A stretch of DNA of 64,000 nucleotides from Streptomyces longhuiensis (GTDB lineage Bacteria; Actinomycetota; Actinomycetes; Streptomycetales; Streptomycetaceae): NCBI RefSeq assembly GCF_020616555.1, contig NZ_CP085173.1, positions 7,332,001-7,396,000 on the forward strand. The letters are read 5' to 3'. The position numbers and the translations under genes were made by a program. The notes under the pieces are model-generated. The model ran no database searches, was not told where the DNA came from, and saw only the letters and a program-made list of their open reading frames with translations. The stretch's first letter is position 1; the number at the start of each line of letters is the position of its first letter. Positions 27,104 through 36,107 of the stretch are shown here, piece after piece.

Positions 27104-27404
27104 GGCCTCCATCAGGCGCCCGGATCGTCACGCCGCCCGGACCGCCGGCCCCGGATCGTTCGGCCCCGCACTCTGTCGGGCGTCCCGGACTGTCACGCTG
27201 TTGGGTCGTCGCGCCCTCGGGCCGTCTGGCTCCCGGGTCGTTCGGGCCCCTGGTTGGTTAGGTCCCTGGACTGTGTTGGGCGTCCCGGACTGTCACGCTG
27301 TTGGGTCGTCGCGCCCTCGGGCCGTCGGCCCCCGGACCGTCCGGCCCCGGGTCGTCGCGCCCCCTGGACCGTCAGGCCGCCGGACAGTCACCCCTCGGGG
27401 ACCG
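27104..27404. repeat. Decayed GC-rich repeat array with a 49-bp direct repeat
   Basis: This 301-base intergenic stretch has no coding potential on either strand. It is built from degenerate copies of a unit like CCCGGACCGTCACGC (about 16-20 bp). A 49-base segment at 27178-27226 is repeated exactly at 27278-27326, 100 bases later, showing a recent duplication. The array runs from the GntR stop to the stop of the next, convergent gene. Confidence 0.85.
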
Positions 27405-28181
27405 TCACGCCGCCGTCGGCAAGTGCTCCGCCAGCCACGTCGGGACGCCGCCCAGGAGGCGGAACAGGCGGGACGCCTCCGTGCGCAGCCGCGCCGCCTC
27501 CTGCGGATCGGGCTCCGCCTCCGCCAGGGACGCGAGCGCGGGGGCCGTGCCGACCAGGTAGCCGAGCTCCTCACGGATGCGCAGCGACTCGGCGAAGCCG
27601 TGCCGCGCCTCCGCCAACTCCCCGTCGCGCAGGGCGAGTCCGGCCAGGTGGCGCCAGGTGAAGGAGAGCAGCAGCGGATCGGGGTGCGCCGTCGCGCCCG
27701 CGTGGGCCCTGCGGTACGCGGCCCTGGCCGCCTGCGGTGAGTCGGACAGGTTCTCCGCCATCAGGCCGCGCCGGAAGTCGAGCAGGGCGCGTCCAGGGGC
27801 GCCGGGGGGAAGCAGCGCGGCGGCCCTGCCGAGCGCGGAGCGCGCCTCGTCGGCCCGGTCGCGTACCCCCAACAGTGTTGCCGAGTAGGCGAGTTGACCG
27901 CGCTCGCAGGCCGCGGCGCCGCGTTCGCCGTCGTCGTGGGCCAGGGCCTCGGCGGCGCGCAGCGCGTCCTCCGCGGCGGCCCAGCCCTGCTCGGTGTAGA
28001 GGCAGCGCTCCCCGAGCAGCGCCGCCCGCTGGAGCGCGGCCCGCGCGTCCGTCGCGGCGAGCCGCTCGAGCAGCGCGGCCGCGTCGGTCCAGCAGGCGCG
28101 CGAGCGCAGCCGCCATACCGCGGTCTGGAGTGGATCGTCCCCTGCAGTCGTTCCGGAACCAGACATGGCGGTATGCGCCAC
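27405..28181 (-). CDS. Helical-repeat (TPR-like) protein of unknown function
   Basis: A protein of about 258 aa, alanine and leucine rich, with helix pairs that look like TPR units (for example ERGQLAYSATLLGVRDRADEA and LLLSFTWRHLAGLALRDGE with AEARHGFAESLRI). GTG at 28181 is chosen because GGGGAGGG is four bases upstream. There is no signal peptide or membrane segment. It follows the PucR gene on the same strand after 149 bases. No specific function is suggested. Confidence 0.7.
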   Translation of the reverse strand: MAHTAMSGSGTTAGDDPLQTAVWRLRSRACWTDAAALLERLAATDARAALQRAALLGERCLYTEQGWAAAEDALRAAEALAHDDGERGAAACERGQLAYSATLLGVRDRADEARSALGRAAALLPPGAPGRALLDFRRGLMAENLSDSPQAARAAYRRAHAGATAHPDPLLLSFTWRHLAGLALRDGELAEARHGFAESLRIREELGYLVGTAPALASLAEAEPDPQEAARLRTEASRLFRLLGGVPTWLAEHLPTAA

Positions 28182-28264
28182 GTTGCCCTCCCCGAGCACA
28201 CCATTGAGCCGAGCTGTCGTGCGCGCATCTCAGCATGGATGTGCGCACTCGGCCAAGGGGGTAG

Positions 28265-28278
28265 GTGAAAGATTTCAC
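28265..28278. promoter_or_regulatory. Palindrome upstream of the helical-repeat gene
   Basis: GTGAAA-GA-TTTCAC, a perfect 6-2-6 palindrome, lies 84 bases before the start of the minus-strand gene at 28181. It is AT richer than its surroundings and is a candidate operator. Confidence 0.35.
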
Positions 28279-28330
28279 AAACGCATGGGGTGGCGGACGG
28301 GGTTCGAAACCCCCATCGAGGGGCCCGAGT

Positions 28331-30061
28331 TCAGCTCATACGCAGGGCCAGGAAGAAGTCCAGCTTGTCCTCGAGCCGCGAGAGATCGCGGTTGGTGAGC
28401 TGTTCGATCCGCCCGACGCGGTAGCGCAGCGTGTTGACGTGGAGGTGCAGACGGCTCGCGCAGCGCGTCCACGAACCGTCGCAGTCGAGGAACGCCTCCA
28501 GGGTCGGAATGAGCTCGGCGCGGTGCTTGCGGTCGTAGTCGCGCAGCGGGTCGAGGAGGCGGGCCGTGAAGGCGCGGCGCACGTCGTCCGGGACGAACGG
28601 CAGCAGCAGGACGTGCGAGGCGAGTTCCTGGTGGCCCGCGGCGCACACGCGCCCCGTGCGGGCCGCGGCGACGCGCCGGGCGTGCCGGGCCTCCTCCAGG
28701 GCCCCGCGCAGCCCCTCCGCCGAGTGCACGGCGGCGCTGACGCCCAGCGTGAGCCGGCCGTCGTCCGCGAGGCCCGCCGTCAGCGGGTCGCGTACGGAGT
28801 CCAGGAGCGCGTCGGCGTGCAGCCCCGTCTCCGCCCCGTCGTGCTCGTCCGGCACGGCGGGCAGCGGCACGAGGGCGATGGCCTCGTCGCCGTTGTGGGC
28901 GACGGCGATGCGGTCGGAGGGCTCGGGCCCGGCCGACAGGGGGTCGACGAGGATCTCCTCCAGGAGCGACTGGGCGACCGGGCCGCCCTCGATGTCGCCG
29001 CCGTCCCACTCGACCTTCGCCACGATGACCTGCCAGTGCGGGGCGGCGCCGAGGCCGGGGAGCAGCACGGGTGCGGCGACGCGCAGGCGCGCGGCGATCT
29101 CGGCGGGGGCGGCCCCCGTCTGGACCAGTTCGAGGACCTCCTGCGCGAGCCGGCGCCGCACGGTGCGGGCCGCGTCGCGGCGGTCGCGCTCGACGGCGAT
29201 CAGCTGGGTCACTCCCTGGAGCAGGTCGAGCCGCTCCTCGGGCCAGTCGCTCGCGTCCGCCTCGACGGCCAGCAGCCAGTCGGACAGGACCGTCTCACGC
29301 ACGTCGCGGGAGGCGGGCGTCGCGCCGCGGCCCGCGCTGCGGATCGGGAAGAGCGAGTACGTCGTGCCTCCCGACCCGTCGCCCGGCCGCCGCCCCTCGT
29401 CGAGACGCTTCGCGCCGCCCCCCTCGACCGTCACCCGGTGCGGCCCGCGCCGCCCGGTGCGGGTGGCCGCCAGGTGCTCGGCCGCGAGGCGGGCGCACAG
29501 GGCGGCGGGCAGCTCGGGGCCCGCCGCGCTCGACCCGGCGATGGCCCGGCCCGCGGGGGAGAGCACCCAGGCGCGCAGGTCGAGGTCGGTGCCCAGGAGG
29601 TCGAGGACCACGTCGGGGCCGCCGCCCGCCGGGCCGGACGTCATGAGGCGCCGGTGCCGGTCGACGACGGCGGCCAGGTCGCCGGCCCGCTCGCCCGAGA
29701 CCTGGCGCACGACGTGCTCGGTGACCGTCGCGAAGGCGACGGACTCGTTCACCGCGAACAGCGGGAGCCGGTGGCGCGCGCAGGCCTCGACGATGTCGTC
29801 GGGGATCGCCCCGAGCTCGGCCTCACCGGCCGCGAGCCCGGCCACGCCGGCCGTCGCGAGGATGCGGACGAACGGTTCGGAGTCCGCCGCGTCGCGGCGC
29901 CACGCGAGTCCGGTGAGGACCAGCTCGCCGCCGGAGAGGTAGCGGCTGGGGTCCCGCAGGTCCGTGGTCATCACACCGCGCACGGTGCGGTCCAGTTCGT
30001 CCTCGCCGCCGAGCAGCCTGAGGCCCAGCGCGTCTGTATCAAGTAGGGCGCGCAGCCGCAT
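28331..30061 (-). CDS. PucR-family transcriptional regulator of purine catabolism
   Basis: A protein of 576 aa. Residues 5-125 are the PucR N-terminal sensing domain (LDRTVRGVMTTDLRDPSRYLSGGELVLTG), the middle is a long linker with a GGDEF-like fold region (about 340-470), and the C-terminus (about 515-570) is the PucR helix-turn-helix, CASRLHLHVNTLRYRVGRIEQLTNRDLS. It diverges from the xanthine dehydrogenase operon over 337 bases holding a palindrome at 30226-30239, so it probably controls that operon in response to a purine or its breakdown product. ATG at 30061 starts exactly at the sensing domain. Confidence 0.88.
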   Translation of the reverse strand: MRLRALLDTDALGLRLLGGEDELDRTVRGVMTTDLRDPSRYLSGGELVLTGLAWRRDAADSEPFVRILATAGVAGLAAGEAELGAIPDDIVEACARHRLPLFAVNESVAFATVTEHVVRQVSGERAGDLAAVVDRHRRLMTSGPAGGGPDVVLDLLGTDLDLRAWVLSPAGRAIAGSSAAGPELPAALCARLAAEHLAATRTGRRGPHRVTVEGGGAKRLDEGRRPGDGSGGTTYSLFPIRSAGRGATPASRDVRETVLSDWLLAVEADASDWPEERLDLLQGVTQLIAVERDRRDAARTVRRRLAQEVLELVQTGAAPAEIAARLRVAAPVLLPGLGAAPHWQVIVAKVEWDGGDIEGGPVAQSLLEEILVDPLSAGPEPSDRIAVAHNGDEAIALVPLPAVPDEHDGAETGLHADALLDSVRDPLTAGLADDGRLTLGVSAAVHSAEGLRGALEEARHARRVAAARTGRVCAAGHQELASHVLLLPFVPDDVRRAFTARLLDPLRDYDRKHRAELIPTLEAFLDCDGSWTRCASRLHLHVNTLRYRVGRIEQLTNRDLSRLEDKLDFFLALRMS

Positions 30062-30225
30062 CTCGTTGCCGCCGATCTGTCTCGAAGATTGTGCTTGTCT
30101 GAAGGTGAGGCGGCCGGGGCCGCTCCCCGGGTGCCGCGTCCGTGTTGCGCGTGGTTCTGCGTTTCCAGGGGAAAGCGGTGAGGTTTCCGGTGACCGCCGT
30201 TTATATGAATCTACAAGACGTCCAG

Positions 30226-30239
30226 GTTGGCCAGCCAAC
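30226..30239. promoter_or_regulatory. Palindrome between pucR and the xanthine dehydrogenase operon
   Basis: GTTGGC-CA-GCCAAC, a perfect 6-2-6 palindrome, in the 337-base gap between the two divergent genes (30062-30398), 160 bases before the oxidase operon. It is a candidate PucR or other purine-responsive site. The rest of the gap is AT richer than the genes and should hold both promoters. Confidence 0.4.
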
Positions 30240-30398
30240 TCCTTCATGGTTTCCGTGACTGACCACGGCGGAGTGCCGCGCTGTGTACTGAGCCCACTCC
30301 ACGTAAACAGCACATGAACGAGCCTTCGAGGTCCGCACATCCCGTGGCTCGATCCGTTCGAACGACCGACCACGAGATCACGAAGAAGAGAGCCGCTC

Positions 30399-31289
30399 AT
30401 GGACTTCCTTCGCCCCGCCAGCTGGGAGGAGGCGCTCGCCGCCAAGGCCGAGCACCCCACCGCTGTGCCGCTCGCGGGTGGCACCGATGTGATGGTCGAG
30501 ATCAACTTCGACCACCGGCGCCCCGAGTACCTCCTTGACCTGAACCGCATCGGGGAGCTCGGCGAATGGGAGGTCGGGCAGGACACCGTCCGTCTCGGCG
30601 CCTCCGTCCCCTACACCAAGATCATGCAGAATCTGCGCGCCGAGCTGCCGGGCCTGGCCCTGGCCTCGCACACGGTGGCCTCGCCGCAGATCCGCAACCG
30701 CGGCGGAGTCGGGGGCAACCTCGGCACCGCGTCGCCCGCCGGTGACGCCCACCCCGCGCTCCTCGCCGCCGACTGCGAGGTCGAGGTGGAGTCCGTACGC
30801 GGTTCGCGCCGTATCCCGATCGACGCGTTCTACACCGGCGTGAAGCGCAACGCGCTCGCCCCCGACGAGCTGATCAGGGCCGTCCACATCAAGAAGGCCG
30901 ACGGCCCGCAGCAGTACTCCAAGGTCGGCACCCGCAACGCGATGGTCATCGCCGTGTGCGCCTTCGGCCTGGCGCTGCACCCCGAGACCCGTACGGTCCG
31001 CACCGGCATCGGCTCGGCCGCGCCGACCCCGGTCCGTGCCAAGGCCGCCGAGGAGTTCCTCAACGCGGCGCTCGAAGAGGGCGGCTTCTGGGACAACGGC
31101 AAGATCATCACTCCTTCGGTCGCCAAGCAGTTCGCGGATCTCTGCTCGGCCGCCTGCAACCCGATCGACGACGTCCGGGGCACCGCGAGCTACCGCCGGC
31201 ACGCCGTCGGCATCATGGCCCGTCGCACCCTGACGTGGACCTGGGAGTCGTACCGCGGCACCGCCGCCAGCACGGAGGGAGTCGCGTAA
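30399..31289 (+). CDS. Xanthine dehydrogenase FAD-binding subunit
   Basis: A protein of 296 aa with the CO-dehydrogenase flavoprotein fold: the FAD motifs VPLAGGTDVMVE (about 22-33) and ASPQIRNRGGVGGNLGTASPAGD (about 93-115), then the C-terminal domain. It passes electrons from the iron-sulfur subunit to FAD and on to NAD. ATG at 30399 has AAGAGAG upstream. It is the first gene of the operon; its stop overlaps the next start by one base (TAATG). The operon context with pucR, an NCS2 permease and XdhC marks it as the purine enzyme. Confidence 0.9.
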   Translation: MDFLRPASWEEALAAKAEHPTAVPLAGGTDVMVEINFDHRRPEYLLDLNRIGELGEWEVGQDTVRLGASVPYTKIMQNLRAELPGLALASHTVASPQIRNRGGVGGNLGTASPAGDAHPALLAADCEVEVESVRGSRRIPIDAFYTGVKRNALAPDELIRAVHIKKADGPQQYSKVGTRNAMVIAVCAFGLALHPETRTVRTGIGSAAPTPVRAKAAEEFLNAALEEGGFWDNGKIITPSVAKQFADLCSAACNPIDDVRGTASYRRHAVGIMARRTLTWTWESYRGTAASTEGVA

Positions 31290-31894
31290 TGCGCGTCAAT
31301 TTCACGGTCAACGGCCGTCAGCAGGAAGCCGACGACGTGTGGGAGGGCGAGAGCCTCCTGTACGTCCTGCGTGAGCGCATGGGGCTGCCAGGCTCCAAGA
31401 ATGCCTGCGAGCAGGGCGAGTGCGGTTCCTGCACCGTCCGCCTCGACGGCGTGCCGGTCTGTTCGTGCCTGGTCGCGGCCGGCCAGGTCGAGGGCCGCGA
31501 CGTCGTCACCGTCGAGGGCCTCGCCGACTTCGCCAAGCAGCGCGCCCAGCACGGGGGCTGCGCGAGCGGCGCCTGCGGCGACGACGCGGGCAAGGCGGGC
31601 ACCTCCCTCCAGGACGCCCAGCAGTGGCAGTCCAAGCCGAGCGACTCGCAGACGGGCGAGGGCGACGAGCTCTCGCCGATCCAGCAGGCGTTCATCGACG
31701 CCGGAGCCGTCCAGTGCGGCTTCTGCACCCCCGGTCTGCTCGTCGCGGCCGACGAGATGCTGGAGCACAACCCGAGCCCGACCGACGCGGACATCCGCGA
31801 GGCGCTCTCCGGCAACCTCTGCCGCTGCACCGGCTACGAGAAGATCATGGACGCGGTCCGCCTCGCGGCCGCCCGTCAGTCTGAGGCGGTCTGA
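31289..31894 (+). CDS. Xanthine dehydrogenase [2Fe-2S] subunit with a cysteine-bearing insert
   Basis: A protein of 201 aa. The plant-type ferredoxin cluster is held by C40, C45, C48 and C60, and the second cluster by C143, C146, C178 and C180. Between the two domains is an insert of about 45 residues (about 82-127), hydrophilic, with C91 and C96 in a C-x4-C pair and many S, Q, G and D; the usual family linker is only a few residues. The subunit carries electrons from the molybdenum site to FAD. It overlaps the FAD gene by one base and is two bases from the large-subunit gene, so the complex is made as a unit. Confidence 0.9.
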   Translation: MRVNFTVNGRQQEADDVWEGESLLYVLRERMGLPGSKNACEQGECGSCTVRLDGVPVCSCLVAAGQVEGRDVVTVEGLADFAKQRAQHGGCASGACGDDAGKAGTSLQDAQQWQSKPSDSQTGEGDELSPIQQAFIDAGAVQCGFCTPGLLVAADEMLEHNPSPTDADIREALSGNLCRCTGYEKIMDAVRLAAARQSEAV

Positions 31895-31896
31895 CC

Positions 31897-34287
31897 ATGG
31901 GAACCACCGGTACACCCACGAACATCACGCAGGGTTCCAAGACCAAGGGCGGCATCGGCGAGTCCACGCTCCGCCCGGACGGCACCCTCAAGGTCACCGG
32001 CGAGTTCGCGTACTCGTCCGACATGTGGCACGAGGACATGCTGTGGGGCCAGATCCTGCGCTCCACGGTCGCCCACGCGGAGATCGTCTCCATCGACACC
32101 TCCGAGGCCCTGGCCCAGTCCGGCGTCTACGCCGTCCTGACCTACGACGACCTGCCCACGGCCGTGAAGAACTACGGCCTGGAGATCCAGGACACCCCGG
32201 TCCTCGCGCACGGCAAGGTCCGCCACCACGGCGAGCCCGTCGCCATCGTGGCCGCCGACCACCCGGAGACCGCGCGCCGCGCCGCCGCCAAGATCAAGGT
32301 GGAGTACCGCGAACTGCCGGTCATCACGGACGAGGCGTCCGCGACCGCGCCCGACGCGATCCTCATCCACGAGAACCGCGACGACCACCACATCGGCCAC
32401 GTCCCGCACCCGAACATCGTGCACCGCCAGCCGATCATCCGCGGCAACGCCGACGAGGCCGCCAAGAAGGCCGACTTCGTCGTCAAGGGCGAGTACACCT
32501 TCGGCATGCAGGACCAGGCCTTCCTCGGCCCGGAGTCCGGCCTCGCCGTGCCCTCCGAGGACGGCGGCGTCGAGCTGTACGTCGCCACCCAGTGGCTGCA
32601 CTCGGACCTCAAGCAGATCGCCCCCGTACTCGGCCTGCCCGAGGACAAGGTCCGCATGACGCTCTCCGGCGTCGGTGGTGCCTTCGGCGGCCGCGAGGAC
32701 CTGTCGATGCAGATCCACGCCTGCCTCCTCGCGCTGCGCACGGGCAAGCCCGTCAAGATCGTCTACAACCGGTTCGAGTCGTTCTTCGGCCACGTCCACC
32801 GGCACCCCGCGAAGCTCTACTACGAGCACGGGGCGACGAAGGACGGCAAGCTCACGCACATGAAGTGCAAGATCGTCCTGGACGGCGGCGCCTACGCGTC
32901 CGCCTCCCCGGCGGTCGTCGGCAACGCCTCGTCCCTCTCGGTCGGCCCGTACGTCATCGAGGACGTCGACATCGAGGCGATCGCGCTCTACAGCAACAAC
33001 CCGCCCTGCGGCGCCATGCGCGGCTTCGGCGCGGTCCAGGCGTGCTTCGCCTACGAGGCCCAGATGGACAAGCTCGCCGACAAGGTGGGCATGGACCGGG
33101 TCGCGTTCCGCCAGCTCAACGCGATGGAGCAGGGCACCCTGCTGCCGACCGGCCAGCCGGTCGACTCGCCGGCCCCCGTCGCCGAACTCCTGCGCCGCAT
33201 CAAGGCGATGCCGATGCCGCCCGAGCGCCAGTGGGAGTCCTCCGAGGGCTCCGACGTGCGCCAGCTGCCCGGCGGTCTGTCCAACACCACGCACGGCGAA
33301 GGCGTCGTACGCGGTGTGGGCTACGCGGTCGGCATCAAGAACGTCGGCTTCTCCGAGGGCTTCGACGACTACTCCACCGCCAAGGTGCGCATGGAGGTCA
33401 TCAACGGCGAGCCCGTCGCCACGGTCCACACGGCCATGGCCGAGGTCGGCCAGGGCGGCGTCACCGTCCACGCGCAGATCGCCCGCACCGAGCTGGGCGT
33501 CGCGCAGGTGACCATCCACCCGGCCGACACCCAGGTCGGCTCCGCGGGTTCGACGTCCGCGTCCCGTCAGACGTACGTCACCGGCGGCGCCGTCAAGAAC
33601 GCCTGTGAGCTGGTGCGCGAGAAGGTCCTGGAGATCGGGCGCCGCAAGAAGGGCACCTACCACCCGGCGTGGGCCACGGCCGAGCTCCTCCTGGAGGGCG
33701 GCAAGGTCGTCACCGACGGCGGCGAGGTCCTCGCCGACATCGTCGACGTGCTGGAGAACGACGTCGTCGAGCTGGAGGAGGAGTGGCGCCACCGCCCGAC
33801 CGTGGCGTTCGACCTCGTCACCGGGCAGGGCAACGGCCACGTCCAGTACAGCTTCGCCGCGCACCGCGCCGTCGTCGAGGTCGACACCGAGCTCGGTCTC
33901 GTCAAGGTCATCGAACTGGCCTGCGCGCAGGACGTCGGCAAGGCGCTCAACCCGCTGTCCGTGATCGGCCAGATCCAGGGTGGCACCACCCAGGGCCTCG
34001 GCGTCGCGGTCATGGAGGAGATCATCGTCGACCCGAAGACCGCGAAGGTGCGCAACCCCTCCTTCACGGACTATCTGATCCCCACCATCCTCGACACGCC
34101 GACCATCCCCGTCGACGTGCTCGAACTCGCCGACGACCACGCCCCGTACGGGCTGCGCGGCATCGGCGAGGCCCCGACCCTGTCGTCCACGCCGGCCGTC
34201 CTCGCGGCGATCCGCAACGCGACGGGCCTGGAGCTCGACCGGACCCCGGTACGCCCCGAGCACCTCACGGGAACGGGCCCGGCGTAA
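31897..34287 (+). CDS. Xanthine dehydrogenase molybdopterin-binding subunit
   Basis: A protein of 796 aa that holds the molybdenum cofactor and oxidises hypoxanthine and xanthine toward urate. Visible family signatures are the start (IGESTLRPDGTLKVTGEFAYSSDM), the VSGVGGAFGGRED glycine-rich loop near 270, CGAMRGFGAVQ near 375, EVGQGGVTVHAQIARTELG near 520, and GLRGIGEAPT with the active-site glutamate near 755. Length is typical. It starts two bases after the small-subunit stop. The adjacent purine permease and XdhC support the purine assignment. The operon ends in a 14-bp hairpin. Confidence 0.92.
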   Translation: MGTTGTPTNITQGSKTKGGIGESTLRPDGTLKVTGEFAYSSDMWHEDMLWGQILRSTVAHAEIVSIDTSEALAQSGVYAVLTYDDLPTAVKNYGLEIQDTPVLAHGKVRHHGEPVAIVAADHPETARRAAAKIKVEYRELPVITDEASATAPDAILIHENRDDHHIGHVPHPNIVHRQPIIRGNADEAAKKADFVVKGEYTFGMQDQAFLGPESGLAVPSEDGGVELYVATQWLHSDLKQIAPVLGLPEDKVRMTLSGVGGAFGGREDLSMQIHACLLALRTGKPVKIVYNRFESFFGHVHRHPAKLYYEHGATKDGKLTHMKCKIVLDGGAYASASPAVVGNASSLSVGPYVIEDVDIEAIALYSNNPPCGAMRGFGAVQACFAYEAQMDKLADKVGMDRVAFRQLNAMEQGTLLPTGQPVDSPAPVAELLRRIKAMPMPPERQWESSEGSDVRQLPGGLSNTTHGEGVVRGVGYAVGIKNVGFSEGFDDYSTAKVRMEVINGEPVATVHTAMAEVGQGGVTVHAQIARTELGVAQVTIHPADTQVGSAGSTSASRQTYVTGGAVKNACELVREKVLEIGRRKKGTYHPAWATAELLLEGGKVVTDGGEVLADIVDVLENDVVELEEEWRHRPTVAFDLVTGQGNGHVQYSFAAHRAVVEVDTELGLVKVIELACAQDVGKALNPLSVIGQIQGGTTQGLGVAVMEEIIVDPKTAKVRNPSFTDYLIPTILDTPTIPVDVLELADDHAPYGLRGIGEAPTLSSTPAVLAAIRNATGLELDRTPVRPEHLTGTGPA

Positions 34288-34594
34288 CAGCTCTCCGGAC
34301 GGTGCGTGCCTCCCAGGAACGTCACACTTCCCAGCCCGCACCGTCCGGAGCCTTCAAGTACCGCACCGCTCGCGGTCCTTTCAGCACCACCGGCAGTTCA
34401 GGTACCACCGGCAGTACCAGCACCACAGGCATCGACTCACCACCAGCAGCACGGTTTCTTGCGTAACACAGCTACGCATCACCCCGTTCGTCTCGGGCCG
34501 TCCCCCGGGTCGTGCAGCCCACGCACCATCCCAAATCCCGCGATCTCCAACCACGTTCGTGCGGGTGTCCCTGTGAACCTTGGGAGTAGGCACC
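34288..34594. other. Intergenic region between the oxidase operon and purine permease
   Basis: The first part holds a terminator hairpin (34293-34350). After it come loosely repeated ACCACCGGCAG and CAGCACCAC words (about 34380-34450) and then the leader of the permease. No coding capacity is seen. The promoter of the permease gene should lie in 34460-34580, but no clear -35/-10 pair is recognised. Confidence 0.5.
34293..34350 (+). terminator. Hairpin ending the xanthine dehydrogenase operon
   Basis: CTCCGGACGGTGCG at 34293-34306 pairs perfectly with CGCACCGTCCGGAG at 34337-34350, a 14-bp stem five bases after the large-subunit stop, with a 30-base loop. There is no T run, so it may act as terminator or transcript stabiliser. 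Confidence 0.6.
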
Positions 34595-36052
34595 ATGACC
34601 CAGCAGTCTCTGGAGCCGAAGACCACCGCCGAAGACGCGGGCGCAGGCTCGCGTCCGTCGGCCGGCAGGTCTTGGCTCGACCGGTACTTCCACATATCCG
34701 AACGAGGATCCACCGTCGCGCGTGAGGTGCGTGGTGGCGTCACGACCTTCATGGCCATGGCGTACATCCTGCTGCTCAACCCCCTGATCCTGTCCGGCAA
34801 GGACGTGGCGGGCGACATGATGGGCCAGAAGGCCCTCATCACCGCCACCGCCTTCGCCGCGGCGTTCACCACGCTCCTCATGGGCTTCGTCGGCAAGGTG
34901 CCGCTCGCGCTCGCCGCCGGCCTCTCCGTCTCAGGTGTGATCTCCTCGCAGGTCGCTCCCCAGATGACGTGGCCGCAGGCCATGGGCATGTGCGTGATGT
35001 ACGGCGTGGTGATCATGCTCCTGGTGGTCACCGGCCTCCGCGAGATGATCATGAACGCGATTCCGCTCGCGCTCAAGCACGGCATCACGATGGGCATCGG
35101 CCTCTTCATCGCCCTGATCGGCCTCTACAAGTCCGGCTTCGTGCAGGTCGGCAAGGCCACCCCGCTCACGCTCGGCCCCGCCGGGGAACTCGCCGGCTGG
35201 CCCGTCCTGCTCTTCGCGGGCACCCTGCTCCTGATCTTCATGCTCCAGGCCCGCAACACCCCCGGCGCCATCCTCATCGGCATCATCACCGGCACCGTCG
35301 TCGCGATGATCCTCAACGCGCTCGACGTGATCAACCCCAAGCAGTGGGCCAACGGAGCCCCCGAGCTGCACGGCAGCGCGGTCTCCACGCCCGACTTCTC
35401 GCTTTTCGGCCACGTCGAGTTCGGTGGCTGGGGCAAGGTCGGCGCGATGACCGTCGGCATGATCGTCTTCACCCTGGTGCTCGCCGGCTTCTTCGACGCG
35501 ATGGCCACCATCATCGGCGTCGGCACCGAGGCCAAGCTGGCCGACGACAAGGGCCGCATGCCGGGCCTGTCCAAGGCCCTGTTCATCGACGGTGCGGGCG
35601 GTGCCATCGGCGGCGTCGCCGGCGGCTCGGGCCAGACGGTGTTCGTCGAGTCCGCGACCGGCGTCGGCGAGGGAGCCCGCACAGGACTCGCGTCCGCCGT
35701 CACCGGCCTGTTCTTCGCGGCCTGTCTGTTCTTCACCCCGCTCACCGCGATCGTGCCCCAGGAGGTCGCGTCCGCCGCGCTCGTCGTCATCGGCGCGATG
35801 ATGATGATGAACGCCCGGCACGTCGACTGGGCGGACCGGGCCACCGCGATCCCGGTCTTCCTGACCGTGGTCCTGATGCCCTTCACGTACACCATCACCA
35901 CCGGTGTGGCCGCGGGCGTCATCTCCTGGGTCGCCATCAAGATCGCCCAGGGCAAGGCACGGGAGATCGGGGCCTTCATGTGGGGCCTCACGGCGATCTT
36001 CCTCGTGTACTTCGCCCTCAACCCGATCGAAGGATGGCTGGGCGTCCACTGA
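34595..36052 (+). CDS. NCS2 (AzgA-like) purine permease
   Basis: A membrane protein of 485 aa with about 12-14 hydrophobic segments. Features of AzgA-like adenine/guanine/hypoxanthine permeases are visible: ERGSTVAREVRGGVTTFMAMAYILLLNP at the start, FFDAMATIIGVGTEAKL in the middle, and GGVAGGSGQTVFVESATGVGEGARTGLASAVTG near 340-375. ATG at 34595 has GGGAG upstream. It lies between the oxidase operon and XdhC, 56 bases from the latter, and would bring in the purine that the oxidase uses. Confidence 0.9.
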   Translation: MTQQSLEPKTTAEDAGAGSRPSAGRSWLDRYFHISERGSTVAREVRGGVTTFMAMAYILLLNPLILSGKDVAGDMMGQKALITATAFAAAFTTLLMGFVGKVPLALAAGLSVSGVISSQVAPQMTWPQAMGMCVMYGVVIMLLVVTGLREMIMNAIPLALKHGITMGIGLFIALIGLYKSGFVQVGKATPLTLGPAGELAGWPVLLFAGTLLLIFMLQARNTPGAILIGIITGTVVAMILNALDVINPKQWANGAPELHGSAVSTPDFSLFGHVEFGGWGKVGAMTVGMIVFTLVLAGFFDAMATIIGVGTEAKLADDKGRMPGLSKALFIDGAGGAIGGVAGGSGQTVFVESATGVGEGARTGLASAVTGLFFAACLFFTPLTAIVPQEVASAALVVIGAMMMMNARHVDWADRATAIPVFLTVVLMPFTYTITTGVAAGVISWVAIKIAQGKAREIGAFMWGLTAIFLVYFALNPIEGWLGVH

Positions 36053-36107
36053 CGCCCGGCCCGAGAGGGCCCCGCGCCCTCCACGCAACCGAGAAGGAGA
36101 CCTAGAG

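Noticed and set aside
28300..28316. GGGGTTCGAAACCCC looked like a tRNA T-arm
   Set aside because: The 5' acceptor and anticodon arm are not found at the needed distance and no 7-base acceptor pairing exists.
31876..34341. Antisense frame of over 800 codons opposite the xanthine dehydrogenase large subunit
   Set aside because: Same GC-shadow effect; the sense strand carries clear family motifs.
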